Source: Aptenodytes patagonicus
Taxonomy: Eukaryota > Chordata > Aves > Sphenisciformes > Spheniscidae
Length of the DNA: 64,000 nucleotides
Reading direction: 5' to 3'
Assembly (NCBI RefSeq): GCF_965638725.1
Contig: NC_134951.1
Span: 70,765,568 to 70,829,567 of the forward strand
Part shown: one piece after another, positions 63,031-64,000 of the stretch
Position numbering within the stretch: position 1 is the first letter of the stretch
How the letters are laid out: each line of letters begins with the position of its first letter
The notes under the pieces: generated by a model
Told to the model about the DNA's origin: nothing
Databases searched by the model: none
Seen by the model: only the letters and a program-made list of their open reading frames with translations
Made by a program: the position numbers and the translations under genes

Positions 63031-64000
63031 GAAACTCTAGTTCGTTATAACTAGTTACTTATGGCCCTGTTGAAATAGAATATATAAACTGTAGCCTACT
63101 GAATACAGCCCGCAGTGTCTAGCTGTGAAGCCATCTCATTTCCTCAACTAGTAGGCACTGACCTCTTTATCCTTAAAAATTGTGTTTGCTTAGTGACATT
63201 TTTCATACTACTATGCAGTTTTCTTGGTCTGCTTATGTCACTAAACTTTAGAGATTGCCTGTTATTCAGCAATGTCATACAAACGGTAATTCTCAGAGTG
63301 CTAATCAGGATGGTGCATTTTTCCCCGTCTCCCTTACCAACCCTGGGAAGCTCTGGCTTCCAGGTGCAGACTGCTGGCTTCTAGCTCACCAGTAAGAAAA
63401 TTTAAGGGAAACTACATCAAAAAACTAATTAAATATCCTAAAATCATTGTCTCTCTAGTGTCTGCTGTCCAGCTAGAGTGTCTCCAGCAATACTATAAAT
63501 GGGGAGGGTGAAACAGATCCTTGGCTGAGATCTTAAACTTGTTGAAGCACATGTAACTGCATGTTACATGTCTGTAACAGACTCTCAAGTCTGTCACACT
63601 TTCCTAACTTGCAAAGTAGTTTTAAAAAGCTCTTGCCTTCCATGCAGTTCAGCTCCCTATGGTGATGCCCACATCACTTTTTGAAGGGCTACTCTGCAAG
63701 TAACATCAAGGAAGTGATCCAGATACGTATGTAGTGGATCTTTCCAGATCTCGTCTCTGTCTAGAGCACAGTCTTACAGGTAGATGAGCTGTCAGCAAAC
63801 TACTGGGCTATAGGAACAAGCGGTCAAGAGTAGGAGGTCAGGAACTTTTAGGCTATCTCCTCCACTGAGAAAAAGGAACGTGTCCAAACAGGACTATTTT
63901 TACTAGTAAGTGTGCCATCCAGTCAACAGATGGTGTTTCTGGATCTTTCATCTGGTTAGTATTTACAATATATGAAATGAAATTTGTCCTGATGTTGGGC

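Overview
The window is vertebrate nuclear DNA, almost certainly from a bird. It is intron-rich, with sparse short coding exons, two CpG islands, many CR1 LINE fragments (both recent copies with the ATTCTATG-type tail and older, strongly diverged copies), and ERVL-type endogenous retroviral sequence whose LTRs look avian. The species cannot be named from sequence alone.

Two host genes are recognisable, both on the + strand. Positions 8685-10229 carry three consecutive in-frame exons of a RhoGAP protein that reads as TAGAP (T-cell activation RhoGTPase-activating protein). Exon 1 of an ERM-family gene, best read as ezrin (EZR), lies at 42478-42489 inside a CpG island, and its exon 2 lies at 59715-59798. 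The rest of EZR continues past the right edge. TAGAP and EZR are neighbours with the same relative orientation on human 6q25.3, which supports both names. RSPH3, which lies between them in human, was not found. The TAGAP exon with the catalytic arginine finger and the large C-terminal exon were not found either.

Layout: 92-6035, a decayed ERVL-like provirus on the - strand with one complete and one truncated LTR; 8.7-10.2 kb, TAGAP exons; 11.4-15.8 kb, several CR1 copies; 18.6-19.4 kb, another CR1; 21.0-21.3 kb, an ancient CR1; 22.4-23.3 kb, an orphan CpG island with a TATA/MEF2-like palindrome and a CCAAT box; 24798-25326, a solo ERVL LTR flanked by a perfect 5-bp target duplication; 31.1-33.3 kb, a long CR1 internally scrambled by two templated insertions; 41.6-43.1 kb, the EZR CpG-island promoter with an AP-1 site inside a 21-bp inverted repeat; 42.5-59.7 kb, EZR intron 1 with ancient CR1, poly-C/poly-A tracts and one unexplained 182-codon ORF; 59.8-64 kb, the start of EZR intron 2.

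I see no new multi-gene system. The most informative unusual structure is the rearranged CR1 at 31-33 kb. It holds a perfect 104-bp copy of its own flanking DNA and a 67-bp near-perfect duplication, which points to microhomology-mediated template switching or, less interestingly, to an assembly error.
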